From contig JABVXU010000144.1 in the NCBI GenBank assembly GCA_013365365.1, positions 1-64,000 on the forward strand: DNA of 64,000 nucleotides, in the 5' to 3' direction. Position 1 is the stretch's first letter. Every line of letters starts with the position of its first letter. This document shows, in pieces, positions 24,713 to 36,861 of the stretch. The position numbers were made by a program, and so were the translations under genes. This DNA comes from Cruorifilaria tuberocauda. Lineage: Eukaryota; Nematoda; Chromadorea; Rhabditida; Onchocercidae. The notes under the pieces were generated by a model. It did not search any database, was not told the DNA's origin, and saw nothing but the letters and a program-made list of their open reading frames with translations.

Positions 24713-27700
24713 ATGACGGAAACCGTTGTACATCAAAATCCAGCAGTTGTTACGGTTGCTTCGCCAATTCATGCTACATGGAAAGTTGATGCACAGTCTG
24801 TAGTTTCCGAAACCTTGTCTACTTCCCTTGTAAGTCATTTAGTCATTTTTCTCTTAGTCTATATAATTGATTAAGTAGCTTATTTTTTCTTTTTTTCTTT
24901 TGAAAAACTTCCTATTAACTTGGCATTTACATTAGTTTCCCGGTATTTTACTGTGGGGAAAAAAGATCAGAATTCTGATGTTATTCCTTTAGACAAACTC
25001 TTTTACTATTTTGTCTACTTCCGCTTCTCTCTATTTCTTATGAATCACAACAAAATATTTGAATGCAAAGCTTATGAAATCTGATTGCTGTTTTTCTGGC
25101 GTAAAGAGAGAGTGTGTTGTATAGTAAGCTATGATCTCTTAACAGTAATCGCTTTTATTGATAGCGAAGTATTTGATTTTTTCAGGAAAGGAGAGATACA
25201 TCAGTTGACGACTTTCCTGGTAATGTATCGATCAGCTTGTTTCAAAATGAATCACAACGAATGTTATTAAATCAAAACATATCGTCCTCTGCAATTCATG
25301 CTGAAAGAACAAATCCTTTCGAAACTAGGTTTTATATTTTCTATTTGGCTGTGCACGAATTTATTTGTGGGAAAAAAGCATTCAAATTTAAAAATTAACT
25401 ATATCCTTTTTTCAGTGACAACACCAAAGAAGAATTCGCTAGTTCTTCAGATGATTATTTATCAGATAGAGCTGAACTTATGTTTAGTGAAGACATTGCT
25501 CCGTCACAAGTAAAACATTACGATATTTTTTAAGTCATTTTGTAAGGTATAGAAATGGCGACTAATAGGGATGTGTGAATATAACGGTAGGTCGACCACA
25601 GTAATGAATGAAAATCTGTCTCGAATATTTTGAAAACATAGTCAACTGAATGTATTGTGCAAGTTTAGAGAGTCGAGAAATCTTTGTTCAATTTACAAGC
25701 TTTAAACATTATTCTAGAGTACATCTCCTGGCATCAAATGGAAAGCCCTGAATAATTCAGATGAAGAAACAAGCGATGGTTCTGACGAAGTCGATGGTGA
25801 TACGGACGACGAGGGTAGTAACGATAAAGCTGGTAATTGATTCCAAAATTTTAAGATCTAGAGAAATAACGAGATAGAATTGCAGTGAACAACTATTACG
25901 TTAACTCACTTATTATTCAAAACGAATCTCAAGAAAGCCAAAACATTTGACTCTTATACTTCATTTCTATTATCTGTCAATGACTATTATCCTTGTTTTG
26001 GTTGAAAATTTTCATATCCCTAAACATGACGAAGTGGTCATATTTTCTCAAGTGCTGAGGCTTCTTGCAAAATTAACCTTATCTATTTTTTAGGAATGTC
26101 GGACACAGAAACGAAAAACCTTTTGGAGGATGCGATTGAAGATGAAGAAGAATCTGATCTGGAAGATAGTAAAACACTGAGTAGTGAATTAGGCCGGACG
26201 TCGAAACCGATTCAGGTTCTTGATATCATATTTTTTATACTTCGAGGAAAGAAAGGGAAAGTAGAAATTATGAAGAGGAGATCGGAAAGAAGTCGATAAT
26301 ATTAATTAACTATGCTTTTACTGGTTGAGCCTTGGACTAAGATCTAAGATCAGAAAACAAAATTCACCATCTCTTCTTTCAGTATTAGTACTGGGAGAAA
26401 TGGATTGAAAAGATTTTATAGGATAAAACTTCATCAGAATCGTTAGCAGATTCATTGTATGGAATGTCCGAAGAACAAAAGACTTACTACACAAAGTGTT
26501 TTAATCACCTAATGAAAAAAACGGCTGTAAGTATCATTCACTATCTACCATGAGATTGTATTTCAGAATGTTTCAGTATTTCAGTATATGATTCGAAAAT
26601 AATTATATTCAGATCCCAATAAAAATACTTCTATTATCAATATCATAGAAAAAACTCATGACATCATCCGTTTCCTTTGGTTAAATTTTTGGTATTTCAG
26701 TAAAAGAAAAGACGGAGGAAATGATAGGATTTTATTGCAGGGATATAGCGATATGGGTGGTGCTATTTGTGGTGCAAACGAATATGTCGTTGAGTTTTTC
26801 AAACGAAGTGGGTTAAATCGTGAAAAACTGTCAAAAATTTGGAGTTTAAGTGATGTGAACGAAGATGGCTATTTGGATTTGAATGAATTCTCAGCTGCTA
26901 TGCATCTTATTGTCCTACATATCAAGGTTATCCTTGTAGGCTTACTTGAAATTTCGAAATAAATCTTTCGTTCCGCCTGTGATTATTTTTACTTTTCATT
27001 TTGAATTTTCCTATATCCAGATCAAGTTTTCTAGTAATTTTCTAGAGTAAGTCGTTTTGTTTAGAAGTTTTTTATGAATATGATAGCATTCCTTTTGTTT
27101 TTAGGGTCACATTCCGATTCCAGATGTTATTCCATTTGAAATTAGTCCACCGGTTATGCCACGTCGAGATATCATACAACCGACTGCTGGTTTGTAGTTT
27201 TCTGTGTTTGTGTAAGTAAAATTTTTTTGGATTATTAAAAAAATATCGCCTATCCGCAAATCATTATAGATGATGGTAATAACAGACAAACATCAGGAAC
27301 ACAAGCAGCCAATATCATGCAGGATTGGAAACAGTTCGATTATGATGACGTCGGATCACCGGGACATTGTTCTCAGCAGCATTATTCCTTTAGTGATGAA
27401 AACCTTCACATTCACCAGAAATCAGAAAATAATGTTCATTCTACGTTTAAATTTGTTCAAGATTTTTTAAAAATTTGATTGCATTGGTAGTAATTCGTTT
27501 ATCACATCTTCACTTGTTTTTATTTACGAAAGGAAGATTATTTCAAACACAATTGATTTATGATTAATCTTTTCTTAAATCTTCAGTAAAGGAATGCTTT
27601 TCGAGCTTTGAAAATATTTTTTGAATGCTTATTCCATAGTCATTATTAATTTTTGCAGGATTCTCCAGAAAGATTGAGTACTTTCTCGGATGTTCCGCCA

Positions 27701-29282
27701 CTTCTTGTCGATGTACGTCCAACAGCAGTGAAAGCTACGCAACGTATGATTTAGCTGTGATTCTAATTGGAGCAATATAGTTTTTATTCATAATATAACT
27801 ATTAGTAGTTTGATTGTGATTGTACTGATTTTTTATAATTTATCTTGCAAGGAAATGTAAGATCTTAATGTCAGCAGTTTAGGGGTGGATAACTTGTGAT
27901 GAATTTCAGCTCTAATTTGTGCAATTACGGCCAAGACAGAATCTTCCTCTAACATGCAGTTTAACGATGTTGCAAATTTTGCATTAAGTCCACAGGCACG
28001 TAAAGGACCCCCACCGAAACCGCCTCCAAGACCTGCAAGTAAAGGACATGGACGCAGTGCCAGCTTGGACTTAAATAATTTCCAAAATTTCGCTACAACA
28101 ACACCTGGGTATATTTTACAATATTCTCAAATTCTGAAAATGAAAATATGATTCTGAAAATTTTATATAATTTGTTTTTGATTATTTATAGGTTAAAACT
28201 GAATCTAACAACGGAAACATCACAACGTGGCGCGACTCTCCCTGCTCAAGGATCACTGCGTCATCCATGCAGTTCTGCTCCTTCTGATACAGCGCGCTTT
28301 TCAACAGCAACCGAATGGCAGGGTAAGCTTATCGATGAACGATTTGTGATAAGCAGCGTAAAGATTATTTAATTTTTGTTTCTCTGACTTCTATTTTTCT
28401 CTTTCCTCATCAAGTTATTCATTTGATTCAATTAATGAAAAAACTGCATTTGCCAAGGAATAGCTTGAAAAATTCAGTTCATTGGTTGTTAACGCTAACA
28501 TTAGGAGCTATCTTTGCTCTATAAAACCTAGCAGATAGGGGAAGAGATATTAGCTTTCCATAACTTCTTAGATCAAATTTCACTCCATACCATGAATAAA
28601 AAATAAAATGATAAGTTATGATAGGATATCTCATTTTATTAGAGTGTTTTACAGATCTCAACTTTTCACTTCGCTATCCTCCTGCTCCACCATTGCCGCC
28701 ACGATCAACATTTGTCGATGTTAGCGTACAAACAGAAGACATTTTGACATCACGAAATTTTAATGATGGACGCGAACTAATTGAACTCAATATTGATATG
28801 GGTGAGTTACTTAATCATTTGCATTTTCTTGTCGAGCTCATTTTTTCTTTTGATGTTTTTAGTAATCATGCGCAACAAATTGGAATCATCAGAGCATCTC
28901 AATGATAACTTTTGGTTCATTTTTTGTCATATATTGCTTAATTCATTGTTAGCCAAATAACCAATAATGGAATGTGAAAAAGTTCAAAAATTATGCTTGG
29001 CTATTTTCTTTTGAAGAAAAACGTATCGAGGAATTATTGGCGGAGGAAGGTAATGCAAGTGCAAGTGGCGGCTGTAATACTAGCACATCTAGTGGTACGA
29101 CTCCAACTACTGCAGTATCGACCGGACAGGTGAATTGGCAGGTTCGATGTGATCACTTGCGCTTGTTGAATAGTCATTTGGAAACAGAACGGGCTAAATT
29201 AGCGCAGATTAGGCTACAGCTTGAATTGAGGCTTCAAGAAGTAACTGGTAATCATCCATCAATGAAGCCAACTTCTCTTTAA
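24713..29282 (+). CDS. reps-1: REPS (RalBP1-associated EH-domain) endocytic adaptor
   Basis: Fourteen phase-consistent exons: 24713-24829, 25186-25328, 25416-25509, 25718-25832, 26094-26215, 26422-26526, 26741-26926, 27105-27189, 27270-27433, 27659-27743, 27910-28108, 28192-28322, 28655-28801 and 29017-29282 (652 residues). The N-terminal part is acidic and disordered, with an NPF tripeptide at residues 82-84. One EH domain follows at about 205-305, with the conserved Trp (SKIWSLSDVN) and a canonical 12-residue calcium loop from D270 to E281 (DVNEDGYLDLNE). A proline-rich SH3-type ligand (GPPPKPPPRP) sits near 437-446 and another Pro cluster (YPPAPPLPPR) later. The last exon is a Gln/Leu/Glu coiled coil, the position where REPS1/2 bind RalBP1. 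The protein should couple Ral signalling to clathrin endocytosis. Only one EH domain is seen where vertebrate REPS1 has two. The last junction (28801 to 29017) is the least certain. Confidence 0.85.
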
Positions 29283-30995
29283 AACTTTCGATTTCTGATT
29301 TACTTCTCTATAGCTTTGATTCGATTTGCTTTCTCATATACATCTATATATCTTTTTCGCTCTCTGTCCTTTCCTTCTTTGTTGTTGTTATTCTTATGAT
29401 AACTGGTAGTAGAATGGCTGCTCCCTTTTGCCTTTTATTCCTGAATTCTATATAATATTTGAAACAGAGGAATTCACAAATTTGGAGCAAAGCCGACATT
29501 CTTTGAATGCATAAAATAATCGGGAGATGGAAGCTGTTAACTATCCACATTTTAATTTTATTTACTGGACTTTTGAGATATTTATGCAAGGTCAGGTCTG
29601 GAAACAATACAACTGAGAAGTTTTCTTATGTTTGTCCAAGAAAACTTCTTGTGTATATTTTTGCTCCTTTTAAATTATTATGTGAAATCCGTGATATTTA
29701 TTACTTTGGTATACATATCAGATGCTCATTGTGCAATAATTTATCTTGTATTCAGCAAAGATTTTATTAACAAAAAATTGAAATATAGAGAAAAATTCGA
29801 AATATTTCAATTTTAAGTAGATTTTACAACAGCATCGTGGGTGTAGCAATAAAGTCAACTTTTAAATTAATTTATTAGAAGATTTCTAAATATATATAAA
29901 TAAAGAAGAAATCTTCTTATCTTTGGTTGCGATTTATAATTTTCATTTAGTATTATGTCAGTTCATTTCTGTTAAATAATAAGAATAAACAAAGTAAAAT
30001 TAGTTTGGAAAATGAGAAATAAGAGAAGATCACTGATAGCTGAATAGACTAGTTTGTGTTAGATATGTGCTTGTGCAATTCTATAATTATTCCCAGTACT
30101 GAGAACGGTACTTGTAAAAGAAAATATTTTTAAATTCTGGTCGTCGTCATCGAATTATTTTTCGAAAAAAAATTTAACTGTTTGTGAACGTTATAACCAG
30201 TCTAAGTTATTTGCACATTTTTGAAATTCTACGCTTGTGCAGGTGAAGCATCCTCATTTAATTCCTTTCTGTCAATTAATTACGAGATCTTGCATTATGA
30301 ACCTCCAAATGGTTTAGATAATTCTTTAAATGTTCTGGACATTCTTTTCCACATAAAAATTGTTTTGTTATACCTACGCTTTGAGCTAATACCATATACA
30401 GCTCTATTAATTGGTATCTATAAAACAACAAGATCGGAGCCAGAAGTTTCTTCACCGACGCACAAACATGTAAACTCAGACACACCCACATAGAGAAATG
30501 TTATTTACAAAATGAAAATTATTAAATGGGGATAATACCATCAGTATCTTATTCTTTCCATTGTAATTCTTTCCAAATGCTTATTGATTTCATAAAAATT
30601 TTTTTCTCTTTCATTTTCCCTGTTAGAATAGATAATTCAATTTTACCTGCTATTCCTTGATTTTACGCAATGTATTTTTCTATTTCGTATTTGTACATTA
30701 AATAATTTTTATTTCTTTACTTGCTTTACATATTGAATTCAAAAATTCTCTGAAAAAAAGAAAGAAAAGATCCGTTATCGTTAAATAGACACAGCGGTAG
30801 TGATGACAATACAAATAAACACTTTAATTAATGCATTGAGAAAATCTTCAAAAATTTAGCTTCGTCATTTCATTCAACCAAATTATGAGATACAGCTTTT
30901 GGCAGAGAAGATCAAGGAATTTCTTCAAAATGTATTTTACAATCATTCAAATTAAAATATATGGTAAAAATTGGAGGAAATTAACAAATACCTTT
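29283..30995. other. intergenic between REPS and the coiled-coil gene (convergent)
   Basis: About 1.7 kb holding the 3' flanks of both genes. Open frames at 29507-29770 and 30221-30493 lack splice or family support. No RNA gene or repeat is evident. Confidence 0.5.
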
Positions 30996-32483
30996 TCATA
31001 ATTTCCCCATATTAAGTTCCTTCAATTGATATTTACATTCTTCTAGAGCTTCCTTCATTGATGCATTTTCTGTTTTAGTATCCAATAATTTCATTTCTAA
31101 CATTCCCGTAGTCATTTCACGGAAATTTACCTGATACAGGAACGTTGAGAACATTGATAATGATAAATTTTATAAGTGACAAAATATTTTCGCAGGAATA
31201 AAAAAATCATTGCCCACATTTTCGATATAGAGGCTAAGACGATACCGGAATTAAAGAAAAGTAATGATTGCATTTGGAATGTAGCATTATGAAATATTGC
31301 ATAAAATACTCCATAATTATTCCAGATATTCCTTCAACCGTTAAAGAAAAAAAGACATTTTTCTAATGTATAATGAAATTTATGATTGAAAAGTTTTTAC
31401 CTTTCCAAACATATTTCCTTCAGATTCGTTTTCTCCAATATTACTTTTATAACCACTATCAATGGATCGTTCAGAACATAAATATGATTGTTTTGATGAT
31501 AGCGTAATTAAGGATTCTGATTCTTCCGTATCATTTGATTTTGCCTATATAATGAAGGTAATCGATAATATATCAGTCGATTTTACATAGAAAAAAACAA
31601 ATAGTAAATTTAATCGAATGTTAACCTTATATAATGGATTCATTTGCCATTTCATTTTCTTTCTTCGATATTTTATCGAATTCTCAGCTTTAATATTGTT
31701 TAAATTCGGGAAAGCTTCCTTCTTCCTAGATTAGCATTGGTTATTAGCACACAGTATTAAACAACATAACTTAATAATAGTTGAGCAATCTAAATACAAA
31801 TAAGAAGAGAAGGTAAATATTCTACAATTATTAATTTCGACATAAGAAGAAGCTTTTTTAAACATGAAAAAAATTCCCGGAATGTTTAATATCACGATAC
31901 TATTACTTTTCTGGATCACTGTTTTACAAAGATAGATGCGGTAGTTATCATATTTTTATACTTTGTATTTCTTTTTGTCCTTTATTCACTTTAAGTGGTT
32001 TGTTTAATTATTTTTGAATATAATCATTAATATAACAAGAAATGATATTATAATATGTAAAATAAAAAACGAGGTAACAGAAAACAGTAAATGATATAAT
32101 AGATTAGACTGCATTACAATTTTTGATAGTCAATCTTCGAAGTAAAAGAATGTCTAATTTCATAATTTAAGATAAATTTTGATCTTGAACAGAGAAGAAA
32201 GAAAGAAGAAGTTAATCATTTCTCAAACAATATACGATGACCATATATCTAGCCACGTATCTATCTATCGTTTCAAAATTCAATAATTGTAAAACGGAAA
32301 CTGCTAGTTATGACATTTTCTAAAATTTACCATTCAACTTCCTTCATTAACAAATTAGCAACCATTCTACGAGTGAACTTCTTTGCTTCCCTTCTGCCAT
32401 CAATTTGAAATTTAGAAAGCATTGATGATAAATGCTTCTTCTCTCTCTGCCTTTTTATTCCCTTCACTCGTCCAATTATTAAT
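30996..32483 (-). CDS. uncharacterised basic/coiled-coil protein, last four exons
   Basis: Four short exons fit together on the minus strand: 32483-32331, 31725-31626, 31544-31401 and 31130-30996, with matching phases (2, 0, 0), good donors and TAG/CAG acceptors, ending in TGA. No single exon is long enough to stand out alone. They encode 176 residues after the incoming split codon: a very basic segment (GRVKGIKRQREKKHLSSM, FTRRMVANLLMKEVEW, KYRRKKMKWQMNPLYK), a Ser/Glu-rich acidic linker (NDTEESESLITLSSKQ, SERSIDSGYKSN), and a C-terminal coiled coil (MLEMKLLDTKTENASMKEAL, CKYQLKELNMGKL). The first exon begins in phase 2 after an acceptor, so at least one upstream exon is missing; I could not find it before 36.8 kb. 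Family not recognised; the basic block and coiled coil suggest a cytoskeletal or nuclear scaffold, as inference only. Confidence 0.68.
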
Positions 32484-32823
32484 CTACAATAATTCACCTT
32501 ACTTTATAAACTTCTCGAAAATTATATACTTGAAAAGAAGGTTTTTTCTCATAAATTACTAATATTTATCAATTTGAACATTCATTTAATTAAATTCCGG
32601 GTAACAGGACAATCCGATTCTATCTTTCACTGTTTTACAATAGAAACATGAAAATTTTTTCACTTTTCTCTTTTCTCATAACGAAAAATTCACGAATGAA
32701 TGAATCAGTGATCAAAATTAGCAAACTTTGAAATAAATATGATAACATCAAAACTATTTGCTGTACAAAAAAAATCAAAACAGATCACGAACGGAAAAAC
32801 TGATGAGTGATAAACTTGCATCA

Positions 32824-32868
32824 AACACACACACACACACATACACATACACACATGCACACGCACAT
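32824..32868. repeat. (CA)n microsatellite, imperfect
   Basis: A run of CACACA interrupted by TACA and GCAC variants, about 45 bases. Confidence 0.92.
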
Positions 32869-35800
32869 AGATACATCAATCCACAAAGTTTATCACTTGG
32901 AAGTTGTTCTACACTAAACTCTCTAACTAAGCATTTTGAAATGGAAGGCGGAAAAGTTCACAAGAAAAGAAATACTTGATCTAATCAATAATTTGATTTA
33001 CAAACTTTTTGTATTCCAAAAGATTCCACTTGAGATTCATTGTTAAATTTTTTATGCGTAAATAATCTTACTTTTATCAAATTTTAAATGGAAAAGAAAA
33101 GTTTGACGTCCACATATTACTTAAGTACTATTTATTTCTAGCAGTTATTTGCTACCGACCGAAGTATATAACTATAATTACTACAATTGTAGCTTCAATC
33201 TTTACTTAACCTAATTATTATTACCTATATGTTCATATTACTACAACTATTACTACTATTATTGGTAATATTGTTAAATTTGGAGTAAAAATACAATTTG
33301 TTACAATAAATATTTATTTACGCTATAATTGCTATAATGTTTGAATAGCATTCATATTCCGTTAAACAACATCAGGAAGCATTTTTAAAAATTTAATTGA
33401 TGACGTAAGAGAATATTCGAGAATTATCAGAATTTATTGGTGACATTATCAAATGACACGATAAAATGAGAGAAAAGTATTCTGGAAACGGAAATTGACA
33501 TGAGGAGAATTAGTATGTAAAATAGATTGATGGAAATGTTTGGTAAACAAATTGAAGGTGTCGAAGATTTGACGGAATATTTATCTCAAACCTTTTGAAT
33601 TTTTATGGAGATATCATTTATTTTATTAACAAATAAATTAACTGATAATTTTTATATAATCATTTATCTCACGAGATTGTTATCTTTTGTAACACCAAAA
33701 AATCTCTGACAGTATTAAAGGCATTTTGTAGCTTAGATAGCATAAATAGAAAACTAGCAGTAATAATCATCCTCACTGATAAAAATTATAATACCTGATT
33801 TTGCAATTAAGTTGTTAATGGTAATCTTAAGCTTCCTATGACGAAATCTCTCAGTATTTAAAATGGGTACAAAATTCGTGAAAATGATTCATTCAACCAG
33901 AATCAAATATTTAACTTAAAAATGAATAGCGAAATAGTGAAATATCATTATATAATTGAATTAATGAGTTAAAGCGAAAAAGTTGAAGGCAATCATTTTC
34001 ATCGAAACAGAAATTGAAAGCTACATAAACCAAAAATTAAATTATTTGTAATTCAACTTGCACAATTTATTCTAATAATCCCTTATAATTTTAATAGTTA
34101 ATTTTAAAAATATTAATATTGCCGTTTTTATCCAGAAATTTTTTAAATTAAAAAAAACGCGGAATATATGAAAATGTTAAGAATGATAGAACAAAAAATC
34201 TGATCATTAACAACGAATAGTCTTAAATTGTATTTAATATTATGCTAAAAGCACTTAAAATCATATGAACAAAGAATGAAAACTTATGTTAAAAATTAGA
34301 GTAAAGCATTTTAATTCGATAAAATTGATAAATTTTAAAAAGTTAAAAGTTTCTGAAGAAAAAACATACCATTATCGATTAACAGTAATCATCAATTATA
34401 GTAATGCTACAACTGCGCCGTAATATATCTGATCATCTGACCAATATTAAAATGTTTTAATTTTAAAAGTAAATAAATCAACAAATAATTGATGTAAATT
34501 TGAAGTGAACAATAACATTTTTCGAACTGATCCACGTATTTTAGATTCAGTTGATTACCTATCAATGATGAATTCATCAAAAACAAACCATTTCTTCGTT
34601 TTTTCACGTCAAAAAAAAGTTTTCCGTCTGCATTTTCCTGTTGGATTTGAAATAACTAAGCATCAAATTTTTCTTCTCTCTCAATTATTCGTTTGCCTTA
34701 TCTGTTTGCTATATTTTATAAAGGAATTTAACGTTTCAATGATGCATTTATACCATTAATATATGTTTGTATATGTTTGTGGTATCTAGTAAAATCATCT
34801 ATTTTCAAGTGATTCAATTTAGTATCGGAAAAGAAGAAGAAATATGCGAATCTCAACCTTTTCTGGATTGTACAGTTCGAGTTAAGTTACAGTTAAAACA
34901 GGTTTTTTGAAGTGAAATTTCTGTCTTCCTACCAGTTTTCCTCTAATATGTGTGGTCAATTTGAAGCAATATATACATATATCTAGCACTTTATAGCTCA
35001 ATAAGATCGCATTGATACTTCGCATTTTTCTAATTTCATTTCATAAAGAAAATTCCTCATTAATTTTATTATTTTTCGCCTAATTTAGTTATTTTTATTG
35101 AGAAGAATACTATTTATTTATTTTAAATTTATTCTATTCGATTTTTATTTATTAATTAATATGAAATTGAAATTGTGAAAAAGTTTCTTAATTTATTTAT
35201 TTTAGATATATTTTATTCGTTAAAAATTCATTTTTAAAAATTTTTCATTCTTCAAATTTTTGATTATTTTTTTCAATTGAATAAATATTGTACGTAATCA
35301 ACTATCAAAAGAAGTTATTATTTCAAGTTATTTCAAGTCATGAAACATTTCTATTCCTTAATTCTGTTTCGATTTTAAATAAACCTGAAACTTCATGCAA
35401 ATCTTTTGCTCGAATTTTGCAGCTTTCCTCTGACCATTTTAAATTTTAATTGAAGTTTTGATCTGCTATCAAAAAATTTCTTATCCGTTATAATAAATTT
35501 ATCCGTGCTTTTTTCCCAGCAAAAAAAGAATTGCTTTTATTTGTAATTTGGGATCTTATACTTTTATTCATTATATGTTACCATTATCATTATCATTATC
35601 AACTTATTAAATTTCAATAATTCTATCATTTATTTAACTGATTAATTATACAGAGTCGAATGGTAGAATTTGCAATAGTTGAGTAAGTGGTGGTGAAGTT
35701 TTATTAGCTTTGAATGATTACGATTACAAATACGTCACGTCTTCTTAAATACTCAATAAACAAGTTCATAGAATTATCCAGTTTTAGTATTAAATGAGAA

Positions 35801-36274
35801 AAGAGAGGGAGAGAAAGAGAGTGAAGTATGAAATAAGAGATGAATGAAGAAATTTGGTTTGATTTTGGGATAATACCATTTTCATTATTGTTAGCTTTGA
35901 TGATCATTTTATTATTGAATACATTAAATATATTCAATTCTTTTATCAATAACTTACTTAATCTTTAACAAATAACATTTAATTATAACAGAAAATTTTA
36001 TTATTACTTGTATTTTTTTTCTTATGCTATTCTCAAATGTTAATTAAATCTATAAATTTTATGTCGAATTTAAGTGTATCAAAATATTTAGTTAATCTAA
36101 TTACTCTAATAAGAAAATATTTTCATTTTTAATTATATCATTATTGTTTATTGTTGTTGCACAGAGATATTTCTTTTAAACAGAAATATATATTGAAGTA
36201 TTTTAACATGAAATTTACGATTTAAATGATGACTAATAGCAGAAAAGCTGGTGATTTCTCGTGCTAGAAATGTA

Positions 36275-36300
36275 TAGAGAGAGAGAGAGAGAGAGAGAAG
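36275..36300. repeat. (GA)n microsatellite
   Basis: About 12 perfect GA units followed by an A/G-rich stretch to about 36320; it lies 560 bases upstream of the ATG of the Cys-rich gene. Confidence 0.95.
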
Positions 36301-36861
36301 AGAAAAAGAAGAAAGATATAACATGATAACCTTATAACTTATAACATGATGATAGCAATTCAGTTAAGATAGTTCCTAATGCAAAGAAGTGCTTCACCAT
36401 ACGATAGCAATTTGAAAAAAATTTGTTTTCCCATATATCACAAATAAATTTTCTGCTAATATATTTACCCAAAAAATCGATACTATATAATATTCAATAC
36501 GGTATATTACTATTATACTTATTTTGCTACAGTACTTATTTTTTCTGTAGCATTTCATTTAAAAGGAAAATGCATACTCGAAAGTTGACTGTTATATGAT
36601 ATCTTCATAAAATAATTATAGGTAAAGGAATTTGATTTAATATGAGTGTAAAGTTAATTTTAAAATCTTATTTACGATAAGTAAAAGACTGATTGCAATA
36701 ATTAAATACTTTCATATCTTTTACTAATTCTAATACTTAATGGATTGAAATTTACTCGGCAGCTTTTCTCTTTTGGCGCATTTTACTTATTAAATTTTTG
36801 ATCCAAAAATTTTAATTTTTCTTTTTTAAAATAATTTTCTTCAAGTTGAACAGGAAGAGAA

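Larger units (their letters stand above)
32484..36861. other. gene-poor interval with possible gene remnants
   Basis: About 4.4 kb. It should contain the missing 5' exon(s) of the coiled-coil gene on the minus strand and the promoter of the Cys-rich gene on the plus strand. Protein-like fragments occur at 33365-33600 and 34805-34905 on the plus strand, and an 84-codon frame lacking an ATG start at 34505-34759. None can be assembled into a gene with confidence. Confidence 0.45.

Noticed and set aside
28871..28912. Possible extra REPS exon after TTTTTAG reading IMRNKLESSEHLND
   Set aside because: It looks like coiled coil, but no downstream donor keeps phase with the last exon; direct joining of 28801 to 29017 is simpler. 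Junction reads would settle it.
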